64,000 bases of DNA, taken from positions 49,445 to 113,444 of the forward strand of contig NZ_FOYZ01000007.1 in assembly GCF_900112775.1 (NCBI RefSeq). Direction: 5' to 3'. The position numbers and the translations under genes were made by a program. Positions 53,891 through 63,426 of the stretch are shown here, in pieces (within the stretch, counting starts at the first letter, position 1; each line of letters starts with the position of its first letter). Under the pieces are notes generated by a model. It was not told where the DNA came from, did no database searches, and worked only from the letters and a program-made list of their open reading frames with translations. Source of the stretch: Anaeromicropila populeti (GTDB lineage Bacteria > Bacillota > Clostridia > Lachnospirales > Lachnospiraceae).

Positions 53891-54676
53891 TTAAATGTTT
53901 CTTACTAACTTATCCTTCACTACTGCTACCGCCTCTCTGACATAATAATGAATACATAGAATTTTGTCTGTCGGAGCATTCAACCCCTCTATTGTACCAA
54001 AATTCTGTTTTTTTGCAAGTGCCATTCCTCGGTAAACATGAAAACTATTTGTTACAATAATCGTCGTTTTTTCTGGTTCAATAAATACTTTGCTAAATGT
54101 TATATTCTCGTACGTATTTTTAGATTTATCTTCTTTTATAATTCTTTCTGGGCTAATCCCGTTCTGTACCAAATATCGAAACATTGCCTCGGCCTCTGAA
54201 ATATCTTCTCCTTCACCCTGTCCACCAGAAACAATTACCTTCGTCAACTCATTTTTCTCCAAATACTCAATAGCAGTATCCAATCTGTATTTTAATGCTT
54301 TGGAAACTCTTTTTCCTTTTACTTGTGCCCCCAAAACAATCATATAATCTGCATTTTCACTAGGTTTACTTCTGGCACTTGAAATAATTACAGCCTCAAT
54401 AAACAAAAACAGTGCTAATCCTGCCAAAATAAATAATTCCGCACCGTATAATAAAGGCTTCGGTACCATTACCTGTTCTTTCTTTAATACCATTAGAATA
54501 CCCATTACCACAAAACACATACTTCCCAAAAGCACCCAAAACAATGCAAAATCTGCTTTTATTCCTGCGTAACTAATAATAATAATAAAATAGAAAAAAG
54601 AAATAATTCCCAGTAATCCAAATAGAAAACTAATTATATTCAAGTTCTTAAAGCACCTTCTTTTATTCATTTCCAA
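53891..54676 (-). CDS. DUF218/ElyC-SanA-YdcF family membrane protein
   Basis: 261 aa. Three N-terminal membrane segments (about 10-100), then the DUF218 domain: YMIVLGAQVKGKRVSKAL, VIVSGGQGEGEDISEAEAM, EDKSKNTYENITFS and VTNSFHVYRGMALAKK. The family is linked to envelope or lipid-carrier metabolism. It overlaps the glycosyltransferase gene by 14 bp. Confidence 0.88.
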   Translation of the reverse strand: MEMNKRRCFKNLNIISFLFGLLGIISFFYFIIIISYAGIKADFALFWVLLGSMCFVVMGILMVLKKEQVMVPKPLLYGAELFILAGLALFLFIEAVIISSARSKPSENADYMIVLGAQVKGKRVSKALKYRLDTAIEYLEKNELTKVIVSGGQGEGEDISEAEAMFRYLVQNGISPERIIKEDKSKNTYENITFSKVFIEPEKTTIIVTNSFHVYRGMALAKKQNFGTIEGLNAPTDKILCIHYYVREAVAVVKDKLVRNI

Positions 54677-55844
54677 TAAACACCTGCTCTTTTTTCAATA
54701 CATCTCCATATACAGACAATATGCTTTCGGCATACTGTTTCGTTGAAAATCTTTCAGCCGTCACAACTGCATTATTTTCAAATTGAGACTGGTTTTCTGA
54801 AAAGAGAATATGATCTAATGCCTGCAAAAATTCTTTCTTTTCTTCAAAAAAGTATCCATTCTCTCCATCCTTTAATATTCCTTCTAAACACTCATCTTTT
54901 CTTGCAAGCACAGGCAATCCCACTGCCATTGCTTCAATAAATGTCAGTCCCTGGGTTTCACTGGTGGATGCACTTACAAATACATCTCCCAATTCATAAT
55001 ATTTAACAATTTCATCATAAGGTCTTTCTCCAAGGAACAAAATTCGTTCCCTGCATTCATAATTTCCAACCAGTTCCTGAACCGCCTCCATCTCGGGACC
55101 ATTTCCCACAATTACAAATTTAACATTTTCTCTATTATTAAAATACTCTGGTATATACGCTAATAATTCCTCCAGATTTTTCTCCTTGGAAATCCGCCCA
55201 ATATATAAAATAATCTTTTCATCCAGCTGGATACCTAATTCCGCTTTTAGCTGTCTTATCACTTCTTCTGAATACTTATTTTTACAAAAATTACTTAAAT
55301 CAATACCTGTAGGTACAATAGAAATTCTTCTTTTCACATGGTAATTCCGCAAAAGTTCTTCCACCTTCTGAGTTGGAACAATCACCTGCTCTACTGTGTT
55401 GCAGCAGGCCTTTGTAAATACTCTCGCAAATGCCCTTGCTCGCTGAGCCAATAATTTATTTTTCACTACATAGTGCGTATAGTCCTCATAGATTGTATGA
55501 TATGTATGTACAAGAGGAAGTTTTAATTCCTTTGCCATAATACGTCCAAATATCCCAAGAGAAAATTCTGTATGTGTATGAATAATATCTAAGTCCAGTT
55601 TCTTAATTTTAGATGCTATTTTATGCTGATAAAATAACCCGACTCTACGTTCTGTTATTAAAATACACGGCAGGCTATGAACCCTGTATACATTTTCTTC
55701 TGCTTCTGGCGCATCTGGAGTGGTGGTTGTAAATACATAAACATTATGCCCTGCCTTCTCCAGTTCATTTTTTAATACATAAACGGATACAGCTACGCCA
55801 TTCAGTTCTGGATAGTAGGTATCAGTAAACAAACCAATATTCAT
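54663..55844 (-). CDS. GT4-family glycosyltransferase, probable diacylglycerol glucosyltransferase
   Basis: 393 aa GT-B enzyme. The N-terminus is MNIGLFTDTYYPELNGVAVS. The C-terminal nucleotide-sugar site has YIGRISKEKNLEELL and the EX7E motif in SASTSETQGLTFIEAMAVG. The arrangement resembles 1,2-diacylglycerol 3-glucosyltransferases that make membrane glycolipids. First gene of a probable envelope operon. Confidence 0.88.
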   Translation of the reverse strand: MNIGLFTDTYYPELNGVAVSVYVLKNELEKAGHNVYVFTTTTPDAPEAEENVYRVHSLPCILITERRVGLFYQHKIASKIKKLDLDIIHTHTEFSLGIFGRIMAKELKLPLVHTYHTIYEDYTHYVVKNKLLAQRARAFARVFTKACCNTVEQVIVPTQKVEELLRNYHVKRRISIVPTGIDLSNFCKNKYSEEVIRQLKAELGIQLDEKIILYIGRISKEKNLEELLAYIPEYFNNRENVKFVIVGNGPEMEAVQELVGNYECRERILFLGERPYDEIVKYYELGDVFVSASTSETQGLTFIEAMAVGLPVLARKDECLEGILKDGENGYFFEEKKEFLQALDHILFSENQSQFENNAVVTAERFSTKQYAESILSVYGDVLKKEQVFIGNE

Positions 55845-55978
55845 TTTCTTCGTCTCTCCTATTATATAACAAAATATCCCTTTCTACCCTTTTTATCTCT
55901 TTCTATACTATAGAAGATTTTTAAAAAAATGTAAAGTAGTTATTCTAGAAAGTTTTATTAAGTTTTTTTGAATATGAG

Positions 55979-56007
55979 TTGTGTTAAAATAAATTATGTG
56001 ATAAAAT
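55979..56007 (+). promoter_or_regulatory. Sigma-A promoter of fabV
   Basis: TTGTGT (55979-55984), 17 bp, TAAAAT (56002-56007). The transcript would have a leader of about 110 nt. Confidence 0.65.
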
Positions 56008-56057
56008 ATATTTTGATAACCAAAGAAATACTGTTTTATATGGTTATATGGCATTTT

Positions 56058-56082
56058 CCAATTGGCCGCAAGCACCAATTGG
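56058..56082 (+). repeat. Paired CCAATTGG palindromes in the fabV leader
   Basis: Two copies of the 8-bp palindrome CCAATTGG (56058-56065 and 56075-56082), 17 bp centre to centre. It is either a protein-binding site or a hairpin in the leader RNA. No known operator matched. Confidence 0.5.
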
Positions 56083-56125
56083 CATATTGTGTTTGCAATT
56101 ATTAAATATGCGTGAGGTTAATAAG

Positions 56126-57292
56126 ATGATTATAGAACCTAAAGTGAAAGGCTTTATATGTACTACAGCTCATCCACTTGGCTGTGCAGAAAATGTGAGC
56201 AGACAAATACAGTATGTAAAAGAACACTCAAAGATAGCAGGGCCTAAAAATGTTCTTGTAATCGGCTGTTCTACTGGATATGGTTTGTCTTCCCGTATTA
56301 CTGCTGCTTTTGGATGTCAGGCTTCAACTCTTGGTATTATGTTTGAAAAGCCAGCAACTGAAAAACGAACTGCTACACCTGGCTGGTATAACACAGCAGC
56401 ATTGGAATCTATGGCATCAGCAGAAGGTTTGTATGCTAGAACAATTAACAACGATGCTTTTGCTCCTAATGTGAAACAGGAAGCAATTGATATAATTCGT
56501 AAAGATCTTGGGCAAGTTGATATGGTGATATATAGTATTGCAGCTCCAAGGAGAACAGCTCCAGACGGCGTTACATATCATTCAACTTTAAAGACAACTT
56601 CTGAAAGCTATACGAATAAATCCTGGAATTTAGTTGACGATACCATTTATCAGGTTACCATTAACCCTGCTTCTGAAGAGGAAGTACTTGCAACACAAAA
56701 GGTTATGGGTGGAGAGGACTGGAAGGACTGGATTACTGCTTTATCTTCTGCTGGCGTGTTAGCACCTGGCGCTCTTACTATTGCTTATAGTTATATTGGC
56801 CCAGAAGTAACACATCCTATTTATTTTAATGGGACGATTGGTATGGCAAAGAGGCACTTGCATAAAACTGCTGAAGAAATTACAAAAGAATTTCAAGAAA
56901 CCGGTATTCAGGCATATGTTTCTGTGAACAAAGCTCTTGTTACTCAAGCAAGCTCTGCAATCCCTATTGTACCTTTATACATTGCCCTTTTATACAAGGT
57001 AATGAAAGCTAAGGGATTACATGAAGGCTGTATTGAACAAATGCAGCGTATGTTCCAGGAAAAAATATTTGGAAATGACGGTATTATACTTGATAATAAT
57101 AGATTAATCCGTATGGATGATTATGAAATGAGTTTGGACGTTCAAGAAGAAGTAAAACGGAACTGGGATATTGTATGTTCTGATAATTTAAAAGAACTAG
57201 GTGACACTACTGGGTATTGGGATGATTTTTACAATATGTTTGGATTTTATTTAGAAAACATTGATTACTCCCAGGATGTGCCTATGATGTAA
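56126..57292 (+). CDS. fabV: Trans-2-enoyl-ACP/CoA reductase FabV
   Basis: 388 aa from the ATG at 56126 (GAGG 8 nt upstream), a normal FabV length. It reduces the 2-enoyl group in the last step of fatty acid elongation, or crotonyl-CoA in fermentation. Motifs: N-terminal KVKGFICTTAHPLGCAENV, NAD(H) loop VLVIGCSTGYGLSSRI, catalytic Tyr/Lys in the FabV YX8K spacing (YFNGTIGMAKRHL). Monocistronic. Confidence 0.95.
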   Translation: MIIEPKVKGFICTTAHPLGCAENVSRQIQYVKEHSKIAGPKNVLVIGCSTGYGLSSRITAAFGCQASTLGIMFEKPATEKRTATPGWYNTAALESMASAEGLYARTINNDAFAPNVKQEAIDIIRKDLGQVDMVIYSIAAPRRTAPDGVTYHSTLKTTSESYTNKSWNLVDDTIYQVTINPASEEEVLATQKVMGGEDWKDWITALSSAGVLAPGALTIAYSYIGPEVTHPIYFNGTIGMAKRHLHKTAEEITKEFQETGIQAYVSVNKALVTQASSAIPIVPLYIALLYKVMKAKGLHEGCIEQMQRMFQEKIFGNDGIILDNNRLIRMDDYEMSLDVQEEVKRNWDIVCSDNLKELGDTTGYWDDFYNMFGFYLENIDYSQDVPMM

Positions 57293-57345
57293 CTGACATC
57301 ATAGTTTATATTGCTTTCCAACCTATCAAATTTATTATATTTTAT

Positions 57346-57373
57346 AAAATCGCCTTCGAATGAAGGCGATTTT
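57346..57373. terminator. Bidirectional terminator between fabV and trpA
   Basis: AAAATCGCCTTC and GAAGGCGATTTT, 12-bp perfect arms, 4-nt loop. Confidence 0.93.
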
Positions 57374-57383
57374 CCATTTACAT

Positions 57384-58172
57384 CTACTCATTAAGTTGTT
57401 TTTTAAATTCTATAATATAATTTTTAATTTTCTCAATATTATATTCCGCATCTTCCATCAACTGGATAAAATGAGAACCTACAATGCAACCATCAATTGT
57501 ATGTTTTACATTTTCCACATCCTTTGCAGTTTTTATACCAAATCCCATCATAACTGGAATATCTGACTGATTTTTAACTTCTGCCAAATAATTTTCTACA
57601 TTTTTATGAAATCCACTTGCTTGACCAGTAACACCCATAGAAGAAACACAGTAAACAAATCCTCTTGCATCCTTTAAAAGCATGGGAACTCTTTCTTTGG
57701 AAACTGGCGATACAAGCTGAATTAAAACTGGACTTTTTTCATCTCCAAGATACTGTTTCAACTCACCTTGTTCCTCAAATGGAAGATCCGGAATAATCAA
57801 TCCGTCTATCCCTATTTCCGAACAGGTGTTTACAAATTTTTCTACTCCATAATGTAGTATTGTATTATAATACATCATAAATACAATAGGTATTTCACAA
57901 CTGTTTCTCAATTCCTTTACCATATCAAAAACTTTTGTCAAATTGGTTCCCTTTAAAATGGAGCGATAGGACGCATCTTGAATAACAGGTCCATCTGCAA
58001 CTGGATCAGAAAACGGTATTCCTAATTCTAAAATATCAGTTCCAGCTTCCTCTTGTGCCTTAATAATTTTCTGACAGCCTTCCATGTCTGGAAGCCCTGC
58101 CGTCATATACGTGATAAATGCTTTTTCCTTCTTTGATTTCAACTCTGCTAATTTTGCTTCAATTCGATTCAT
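57384..58172 (-). CDS. trpA: Tryptophan synthase alpha subunit
   Basis: 262 aa. It cleaves indole-3-glycerol phosphate to indole, in complex with TrpB. Motifs: FITYMTAGLPDMEGCQ, LELGIPFSDPVADGPVIQ with the catalytic Glu and Asp, and LIIPDLPFEE. Last gene of the operon, 21 bp after trpB. Confidence 0.97.
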   Translation of the reverse strand: MNRIEAKLAELKSKKEKAFITYMTAGLPDMEGCQKIIKAQEEAGTDILELGIPFSDPVADGPVIQDASYRSILKGTNLTKVFDMVKELRNSCEIPIVFMMYYNTILHYGVEKFVNTCSEIGIDGLIIPDLPFEEQGELKQYLGDEKSPVLIQLVSPVSKERVPMLLKDARGFVYCVSSMGVTGQASGFHKNVENYLAEVKNQSDIPVMMGFGIKTAKDVENVKHTIDGCIVGSHFIQLMEDAEYNIEKIKNYIIEFKKQLNE

Positions 58173-58193
58173 TCTTCACACCTCCCAGATTTC

Positions 58194-59381
58194 TTATTTA
58201 TTCAATGCTTCTTTATTGCCTGTCAAATATTCTTGTATGGTATGACAGTCCTTATCTCCACGTCCTGATAAGCATACCACAATAATTTGATCCTTTTTCA
58301 TTTCTTTTGCCTGTTTAAAACAATGTGCTAATGCATGGGCACTTTCGATTGCTGGAATAATACCTTCCAGCTTACATAATTCTAACAATGCCTCCATCGC
58401 CTCATCATCTGTAATTGACACATATCTTGCCCTTCCACTGTCTCTTAAATAAGCATGCTCTGGTCCAACACCTGGATAATCTAATCCTGCTGAAATAGAA
58501 TGTGCCAGCTCCACATTTCCGTCCTCGTCCTGTAACAAGTAGGATCTCATTCCATGTAATGTTCCAGGAATACCAAGAGCCATTGCACTGGCATGCTTTC
58601 CTGTTTCGATTCCAAGTCCTGCTGCTTCTACTCCAACTAATTCTACATCCTTATCCTCAATAAACTCCGCAAACATACCAATGGAATTAGATCCACCTCC
58701 CACACACGCCATAACGGAATCTGGAAGCCTTCCTTCCTTCTCTAAAATCTGTTTCTTAGACTCCTTGCTGATAATACTTTGAAAGGTTTTTACAATTTTA
58801 GGATATGGATAAGGTCCCACTGCCGATCCGATTACGTAGAAGGTATCTTCTGCTTCCTTAGCCCAGGTACGAATTGCCTCATTCGTGGCATCTTTTAATG
58901 TTTTACTTCCGGAAGATACACTTAATACACGGGAACCCAGCATTTCCATCCTCAACACATTGAGTGCCTGACGGCTTATGTCCTCTTCACCCATATATAC
59001 TTTACATTCCAAATCAAAAAGTGCTGCACCTGTTGCTGTCGCTACGCCATGTTGTCCTGCACCCGTTTCAGCAATTACTTTTTTCTTTCCCATTCTCTTT
59101 GCTAATAAAATCTGACCTATTACATTATTAATCTTGTGGGCACCAGTATGATTTAAATCTTCACGTTTTAAATAAATCTTTGGTCCATATTTTTCGGTCA
59201 GCCGGCTTGCAAAATATAACGGCGTCTCCCTTCCAACATACTCTTTCATGTAATAATCAAATTCCTTCCAAAATTCTGGATCCTGAATTGCTTCTTCAAA
59301 CGCCTTATCTAGTTCCTCCAATGTGTTCATTAGTGATTCAGCCACATACTGTCCACCAAATTCGCCATAATATTTACTCAT
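58194..59381 (-). CDS. trpB: Tryptophan synthase beta subunit
   Basis: 395 aa PLP enzyme. The PLP lysine is in HTGAHKINN, the phosphate loop is [10 protein letters not shown], and the active-site region is AETGAGQHG. It joins indole and serine. Confidence 0.98.
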   Translation of the reverse strand: MSKYYGEFGGQYVAESLMNTLEELDKAFEEAIQDPEFWKEFDYYMKEYVGRETPLYFASRLTEKYGPKIYLKREDLNHTGAHKINNVIGQILLAKRMGKKKVIAETGAGQHGVATATGAALFDLECKVYMGEEDISRQALNVLRMEMLGSRVLSVSSGSKTLKDATNEAIRTWAKEAEDTFYVIGSAVGPYPYPKIVKTFQSIISKESKKQILEKEGRLPDSVMACVGGGSNSIGMFAEFIEDKDVELVGVEAAGLGIETGKHASAMALGIPGTLHGMRSYLLQDEDGNVELAHSISAGLDYPGVGPEHAYLRDSGRARYVSITDDEAMEALLELCKLEGIIPAIESAHALAHCFKQAKEMKKDQIIVVCLSGRGDKDCHTIQEYLTGNKEALNK

Positions 59382-59405
59382 TTTTTCACACCTTCCTATC
59401 TATTT

Positions 59406-60041
59406 TCATTGATTTCTGACTGCTTTCACAAATGCTTTTATTTTGCTTTCTTCTTTTCCAATACCACAATCCTTCTCAACTCCTGAACTGACATCTACAA
59501 TATCCGGTGATGCTGTCTCAATGGCCCTTCTTACATTATCCGCATTTAATCCACCTGCCAGCATTATTTTTTTATTATGTTTTACAATTGTATCAAGTAA
59601 TGCCCAGTCGAATTTTTCTCCATTCCCTGGATTTTTTCCATCAAACACATAACCGCTGATTTTATCCTCAATATGCTTTGTAAACTTTTCCATCTGGATT
59701 TGCGTATCCACATTAACTGCACGTAAAATTGGAATAGAGCTATGTTCCAGCCCTTCCATATCCATAGTTCCATGTATCTGAATCAAATCAAAGCCAGCTC
59801 GTTCTATCTCTTCTATCTGTGACTTTGCAGGACTTACTGTTACCGCTACCGTCTTTATTTCAGGAGATAAATTCTTCATAATTTCCCTTGCCTGGTCTAT
59901 GGAAACACATCTCTTACTTTTTGGATAAAACAACACAAAACCTGCATATTGTATTTTATATTTTACAAGCAGCCTAGCATCTTCGTCATTTACCAGTCCA
60001 CAAATTTTAATTTGAGGTTCCAGATTAACACCTCCCGCCAT
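59406..60041 (-). CDS. trpF: Phosphoribosylanthranilate isomerase
   Basis: About 205-211 aa (beta/alpha)8 enzyme: IKICGLVNDEDARLL, LIQIHGTM, MLAGGLNADNVRRAI, DVSSGVEKDCG. The start is uncertain. The ATG at 60041 overlaps trpC by 17 nt with a weak site; GGGAGGTG inside the trpC end would better serve the CTG at 60023 (LEPQIKICG). Confidence 0.93.
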   Translation of the reverse strand: MAGGVNLEPQIKICGLVNDEDARLLVKYKIQYAGFVLFYPKSKRCVSIDQAREIMKNLSPEIKTVAVTVSPAKSQIEEIERAGFDLIQIHGTMDMEGLEHSSIPILRAVNVDTQIQMEKFTKHIEDKISGYVFDGKNPGNGEKFDWALLDTIVKHNKKIMLAGGLNADNVRRAIETASPDIVDVSSGVEKDCGIGKEESKIKAFVKAVRNQ

Positions 60042-60831
60042 TATAAATATTCTTCCATTCAGATGCCAGCTCTTTTGGATTTAACGCCTCCATAAATGCT
60101 CTGCCAATCAGCAGTGCGTTGACATCACACTTTTTCAAAAACTCAATGTCTTCTGCTGTCGTAACACCACTCTCCGAAACCAGCACTGGCCTGTTTCCCT
60201 GACATTCCTCACTAAGAAGTTGGGAAAGTCTCTTTGTTGTTTCCAGTGTAATAGTAAAATCTTTTAGATTCCGGTTGTTTATTCCAATAATTTTTGCACC
60301 AAGAGAAACCGCTCTTCGCATTTCCTCTTCATCATGTACCTCTAACAACACATCTAATTCTAACTGGTTAGAAAGTTCATACAACTCTTTCATTTGATCA
60401 TCTGTTAAAATAGCTGCAATTAAAAGAACTGCATCGGCACCAATTACTTTTGCTTCATAAATCTGATAGGGATCAATAATAAAATCCTTACGGATAATCG
60501 GAAGGCTGGAGATTTGACGAATTTCCTTTAAGTACTCCACACTTCCCATGAAATGATCTTCCTCAGTCAAACAGGATATAGCATCTACAGACTGGTTATA
60601 CTGGTCAATCCGATCGGTCAGATCCAATTTATTGTCAATCACTCCCATACTTGGTGATGCCTTTTTAAATTCACCAATAATAGATAGCCCATTCTTTGCC
60701 AGTGCCTTATGAAAAGAAATTGATTTTCTGTTCGTGTTTATTGCAAGCTGCTTCATCTGTTTCTCATCAATCTTTTCCTTATGCTGTACCAAACGCTTTT
60801 TTTTATCTTCCACAATTACATCTAGAATCAT
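60025..60831 (-). CDS. trpC: Indole-3-glycerol phosphate synthase
   Basis: 268 aa: IIGEFKKASPSMGVID, LPIIRKDFIIDPYQIYEA, KIIGINNRNLKDF, LVSESGVTTAEDI. Starts 14 bp after the trpG stop, leaving no room for trpD. Confidence 0.97.
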   Translation of the reverse strand: MILDVIVEDKKKRLVQHKEKIDEKQMKQLAINTNRKSISFHKALAKNGLSIIGEFKKASPSMGVIDNKLDLTDRIDQYNQSVDAISCLTEEDHFMGSVEYLKEIRQISSLPIIRKDFIIDPYQIYEAKVIGADAVLLIAAILTDDQMKELYELSNQLELDVLLEVHDEEEMRRAVSLGAKIIGINNRNLKDFTITLETTKRLSQLLSEECQGNRPVLVSESGVTTAEDIEFLKKCDVNALLIGRAFMEALNPKELASEWKNIYNGGRC

Positions 60832-60845
60832 AATTTCACCTCACC

Positions 60846-61415
60846 TTATATTCTGCCATTTACAAAATTCTCTACGATTCTTTTGCCATGCTCTGTATAA
60901 ATAGACTCTGGATGAAATTGCAGCCCTACAACTGGAAAGTCCTTATGACGCATTGCCATAATCTCACCATCCTCTGTTTTTGCCATAACATTCAGGCTCT
61001 CCGGCAATGTATCTTCCAAAACTGCCAGGGAATGATATCTTGCTATTTTAATTGGGGAGGTAATCCCTTGAAAAATACTGCCTCCATCATGATGAATTGT
61101 GGACTGTTTTCCATGAAGCACCCTTTTTGCATAAGAAACCGTCGCACCAAAAGCTGCACCAATACACTGATGTCCGAGGCAAATTCCCATAATTGGTATT
61201 TTATTATAGAATTCCTTTACTACCTCCATACAAATTCCGGCTTCGTTTGGGCTCTTTGGTCCAGGTGATAATACAATCCGATCTGGCTCCAGGTCTGCTA
61301 TTTCTTCAATGGTTATTTTATCATTCCGGACAACCTTAATGTCTGGTTCAAAGGTTCCAATATATTGATATAAATTATAAGTAAAAGAATCATAGTTATC
61401 AATTAGTAAAATCAT
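60846..61415 (-). CDS. trpG: Anthranilate synthase glutamine amidotransferase subunit
   Basis: 189 aa class I amidotransferase: DNYDSFTYNLYQYIG, LSPGPKSPNEAG, nucleophile Cys in MGICLGHQCIG, His/Glu in LQFHPESI. It supplies ammonia to TrpE. Confidence 0.96.
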   Translation of the reverse strand: MILLIDNYDSFTYNLYQYIGTFEPDIKVVRNDKITIEEIADLEPDRIVLSPGPKSPNEAGICMEVVKEFYNKIPIMGICLGHQCIGAAFGATVSYAKRVLHGKQSTIHHDGGSIFQGITSPIKIARYHSLAVLEDTLPESLNVMAKTEDGEIMAMRHKDFPVVGLQFHPESIYTEHGKRIVENFVNGRI

Positions 61416-61431
61416 GCTTTTCCCCCATTTC

Positions 61432-62850
61432 TTATAAATTATCTTCTGTTACCAGTGTTTTGGCAAGTGCCATAACCTTGTTGCAGCACTCATTGTATTC
61501 ATTCTGTGGAACAGAATCTAATACAATCCCTGCTCCAGCCTGTAAATAAACATTTTTTCCTTTTTTTATCATAGTTCGTATTGTGATGCAAAAATCCATA
61601 TTTCCATCAAAGGATAAATAGCCTGTTGCTCCGCCATATAAACCACGTCTTGTATTTTCAAGTTCATCAATAATTTCCATTGCACGTATTTTTGGTGCCC
61701 CACTTAATGTACCAGCTGGCAGAAATGATGCAACTAAATCCAACGGATGGCTTTCGCCTTTTTTTCTTCCCTCGACCAGTGACACAATATGCATTACATG
61801 GGAATAATTCTGCACATTCATAAACTGGGTGACTTTTACTGTTCCAAACTCTGAAATACGTCCCATATCATTTCTTGCTAAATCTACAAGCATAACATGC
61901 TCAGCTCTTTCTTTTGCATCTGATAATAAATCATCCTTTAAAAGTTCATCCTCTTCTGGATTTGCACCTCTTTTTCTTGTTCCTGCAATCGGACAGGTAT
62001 ACACCTTATTCTCCAGCTGCTTCACTAACATTTCAGGAGAACTGCCAATGACTTCAAAACCGCCAAAATTGAAATAATAGAGATATGGAGAAGGGTTCAG
62101 CTCCCTCAACGCTTTATATAGAATAAATCCTTCTTGTTCTGTTTCGATTGTCCACCTTTGGGAAAGTACTGTCTGAAAAATATGTCCTTCGATAATATAC
62201 TCTTTTATCTTCTCCACTTTTTGACTGTATTCTTCAAGTGTGTCTGATTTTTTAATAATTTTCCCATCCAGTCTCAGTGCTGTCTGCGCTTTCTGTTTAA
62301 CTTCTTCATAACCCTCCGTTACTGCTTCCACAAGTTCCTTAGCCATTGACATCCCCAGCTCTCTTCCTGCTTCAGAATCCTCCTCCAAAACGACTGCTGT
62401 CAATGTTTCTGCCACATGATCGATTACAAAAAATTCTTTTGTATACATTAAATAAATCGTTTCAATTCCAATCTCATCGCTATTATCATCTGGAATATCC
62501 TCTGTATAACGTACAAAATCATAACCCATATTACCAACTAATCCGCCTATAAATGCTAGTTCTCCATCATCTTTTGTTACCTGAAAATTGCTGTAATATT
62601 CCTTCAACAAAAGAAATGGATTTCCTTCCTTCACTTCTTTTGTGCCATCTCTCTTTTCAATTACAAGCTGATTTCCTTCCGAATGAATGATTTCAGCTGG
62701 CTCTTTTCCAAAAATAGAGTATCGGCCATTATTTTTATCGTAACTTTCTAGTAAAAAACCTAGTTTGTTTCCTACAAATCCTTCATATAACCCAATCGTT
62801 GTTTCGTTTACAATACTGACTGTTTTTCGATATGCTCTTAATTTTCTCAT
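61432..62850 (-). CDS. trpE: Anthranilate synthase component I
   Basis: 472 aa from the ATG at 62850 (GAGGAG upstream; the 7 preceding in-frame codons lack a site). It carries FLLESYDKNNGRYS, the LLES motif of tryptophan feedback inhibition, and the chorismate-binding signatures GSSPEMLV, PIAGTRKRG, FLPAGTLSGAPKIRAM and LQAGAGIV. First gene of the operon. Related to the salicylate synthase half of the gene at 3114. Confidence 0.97.
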   Translation of the reverse strand: MRKLRAYRKTVSIVNETTIGLYEGFVGNKLGFLLESYDKNNGRYSIFGKEPAEIIHSEGNQLVIEKRDGTKEVKEGNPFLLLKEYYSNFQVTKDDGELAFIGGLVGNMGYDFVRYTEDIPDDNSDEIGIETIYLMYTKEFFVIDHVAETLTAVVLEEDSEAGRELGMSMAKELVEAVTEGYEEVKQKAQTALRLDGKIIKKSDTLEEYSQKVEKIKEYIIEGHIFQTVLSQRWTIETEQEGFILYKALRELNPSPYLYYFNFGGFEVIGSSPEMLVKQLENKVYTCPIAGTRKRGANPEEDELLKDDLLSDAKERAEHVMLVDLARNDMGRISEFGTVKVTQFMNVQNYSHVMHIVSLVEGRKKGESHPLDLVASFLPAGTLSGAPKIRAMEIIDELENTRRGLYGGATGYLSFDGNMDFCITIRTMIKKGKNVYLQAGAGIVLDSVPQNEYNECCNKVMALAKTLVTEDNL

Positions 62851-62915
62851 AGTAACTCCTCTCTTTCTCAATCAATTAGAAATCGTGTGTTCCACACACA
62901 CACTTTGCCACAAAC

Positions 62916-63290
62916 AAAAAAGTCCCTAATAGACTGCATAACACAGACTATTAGGGACGAACGTATCGTGGTGCCACCCTGCTTTCTATCACGAACTGGC
63001 TCTTTATCCCAGCAGTTCTAGTTAATTAAACTGCATTCTATAAAAAAGCACAAAAAAAGTATTCTCCAAACCGGAAAATACCTGCCACCAATTCATATGA
63101 TAACTTTTTCGATACAGAAAAAATCGATATCTACCTCTATAACGTGAGGACACGGCCACAGCTACTTACGCTCTACACGGTTCACCTGGCATCTCCCAAA
63201 CCCATTCCTGACAGACTTCCATACCGGTTTCCACCCTCCCGGCTCTCTGCAATGTACCTTCTGAAAGTACTACTTTTGATCGCTGATTTT
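62916..63290 (-). promoter_or_regulatory. T-box riboswitch of the trp operon
   Basis: On the minus strand it contains the antiterminator bulge AGGGTGGCACCACG (62967-62980) and a terminator with GTCCCTAATAG arms (62922-62958) and a T run. Upstream lies a stem I-like region with CAGAGAGCCGG and AGGAATGGGTTTGGGAG, where TGG is a possible tryptophan specifier. Limits are approximate. Uncharged tRNA-Trp would induce trpEGCFBA. Confidence 0.88.
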
Positions 63291-63426
63291 CTATTCATCT
63301 TTATTGACTTAATGATATCATTCTTTTATTTGTATGTCAATTACTTTTATTAATAAAAATATCACTGGCACATTACGCAATCTAATGATATACTTAAAAC
63401 GACAGTATTAGAAATGAGGAGATAGC

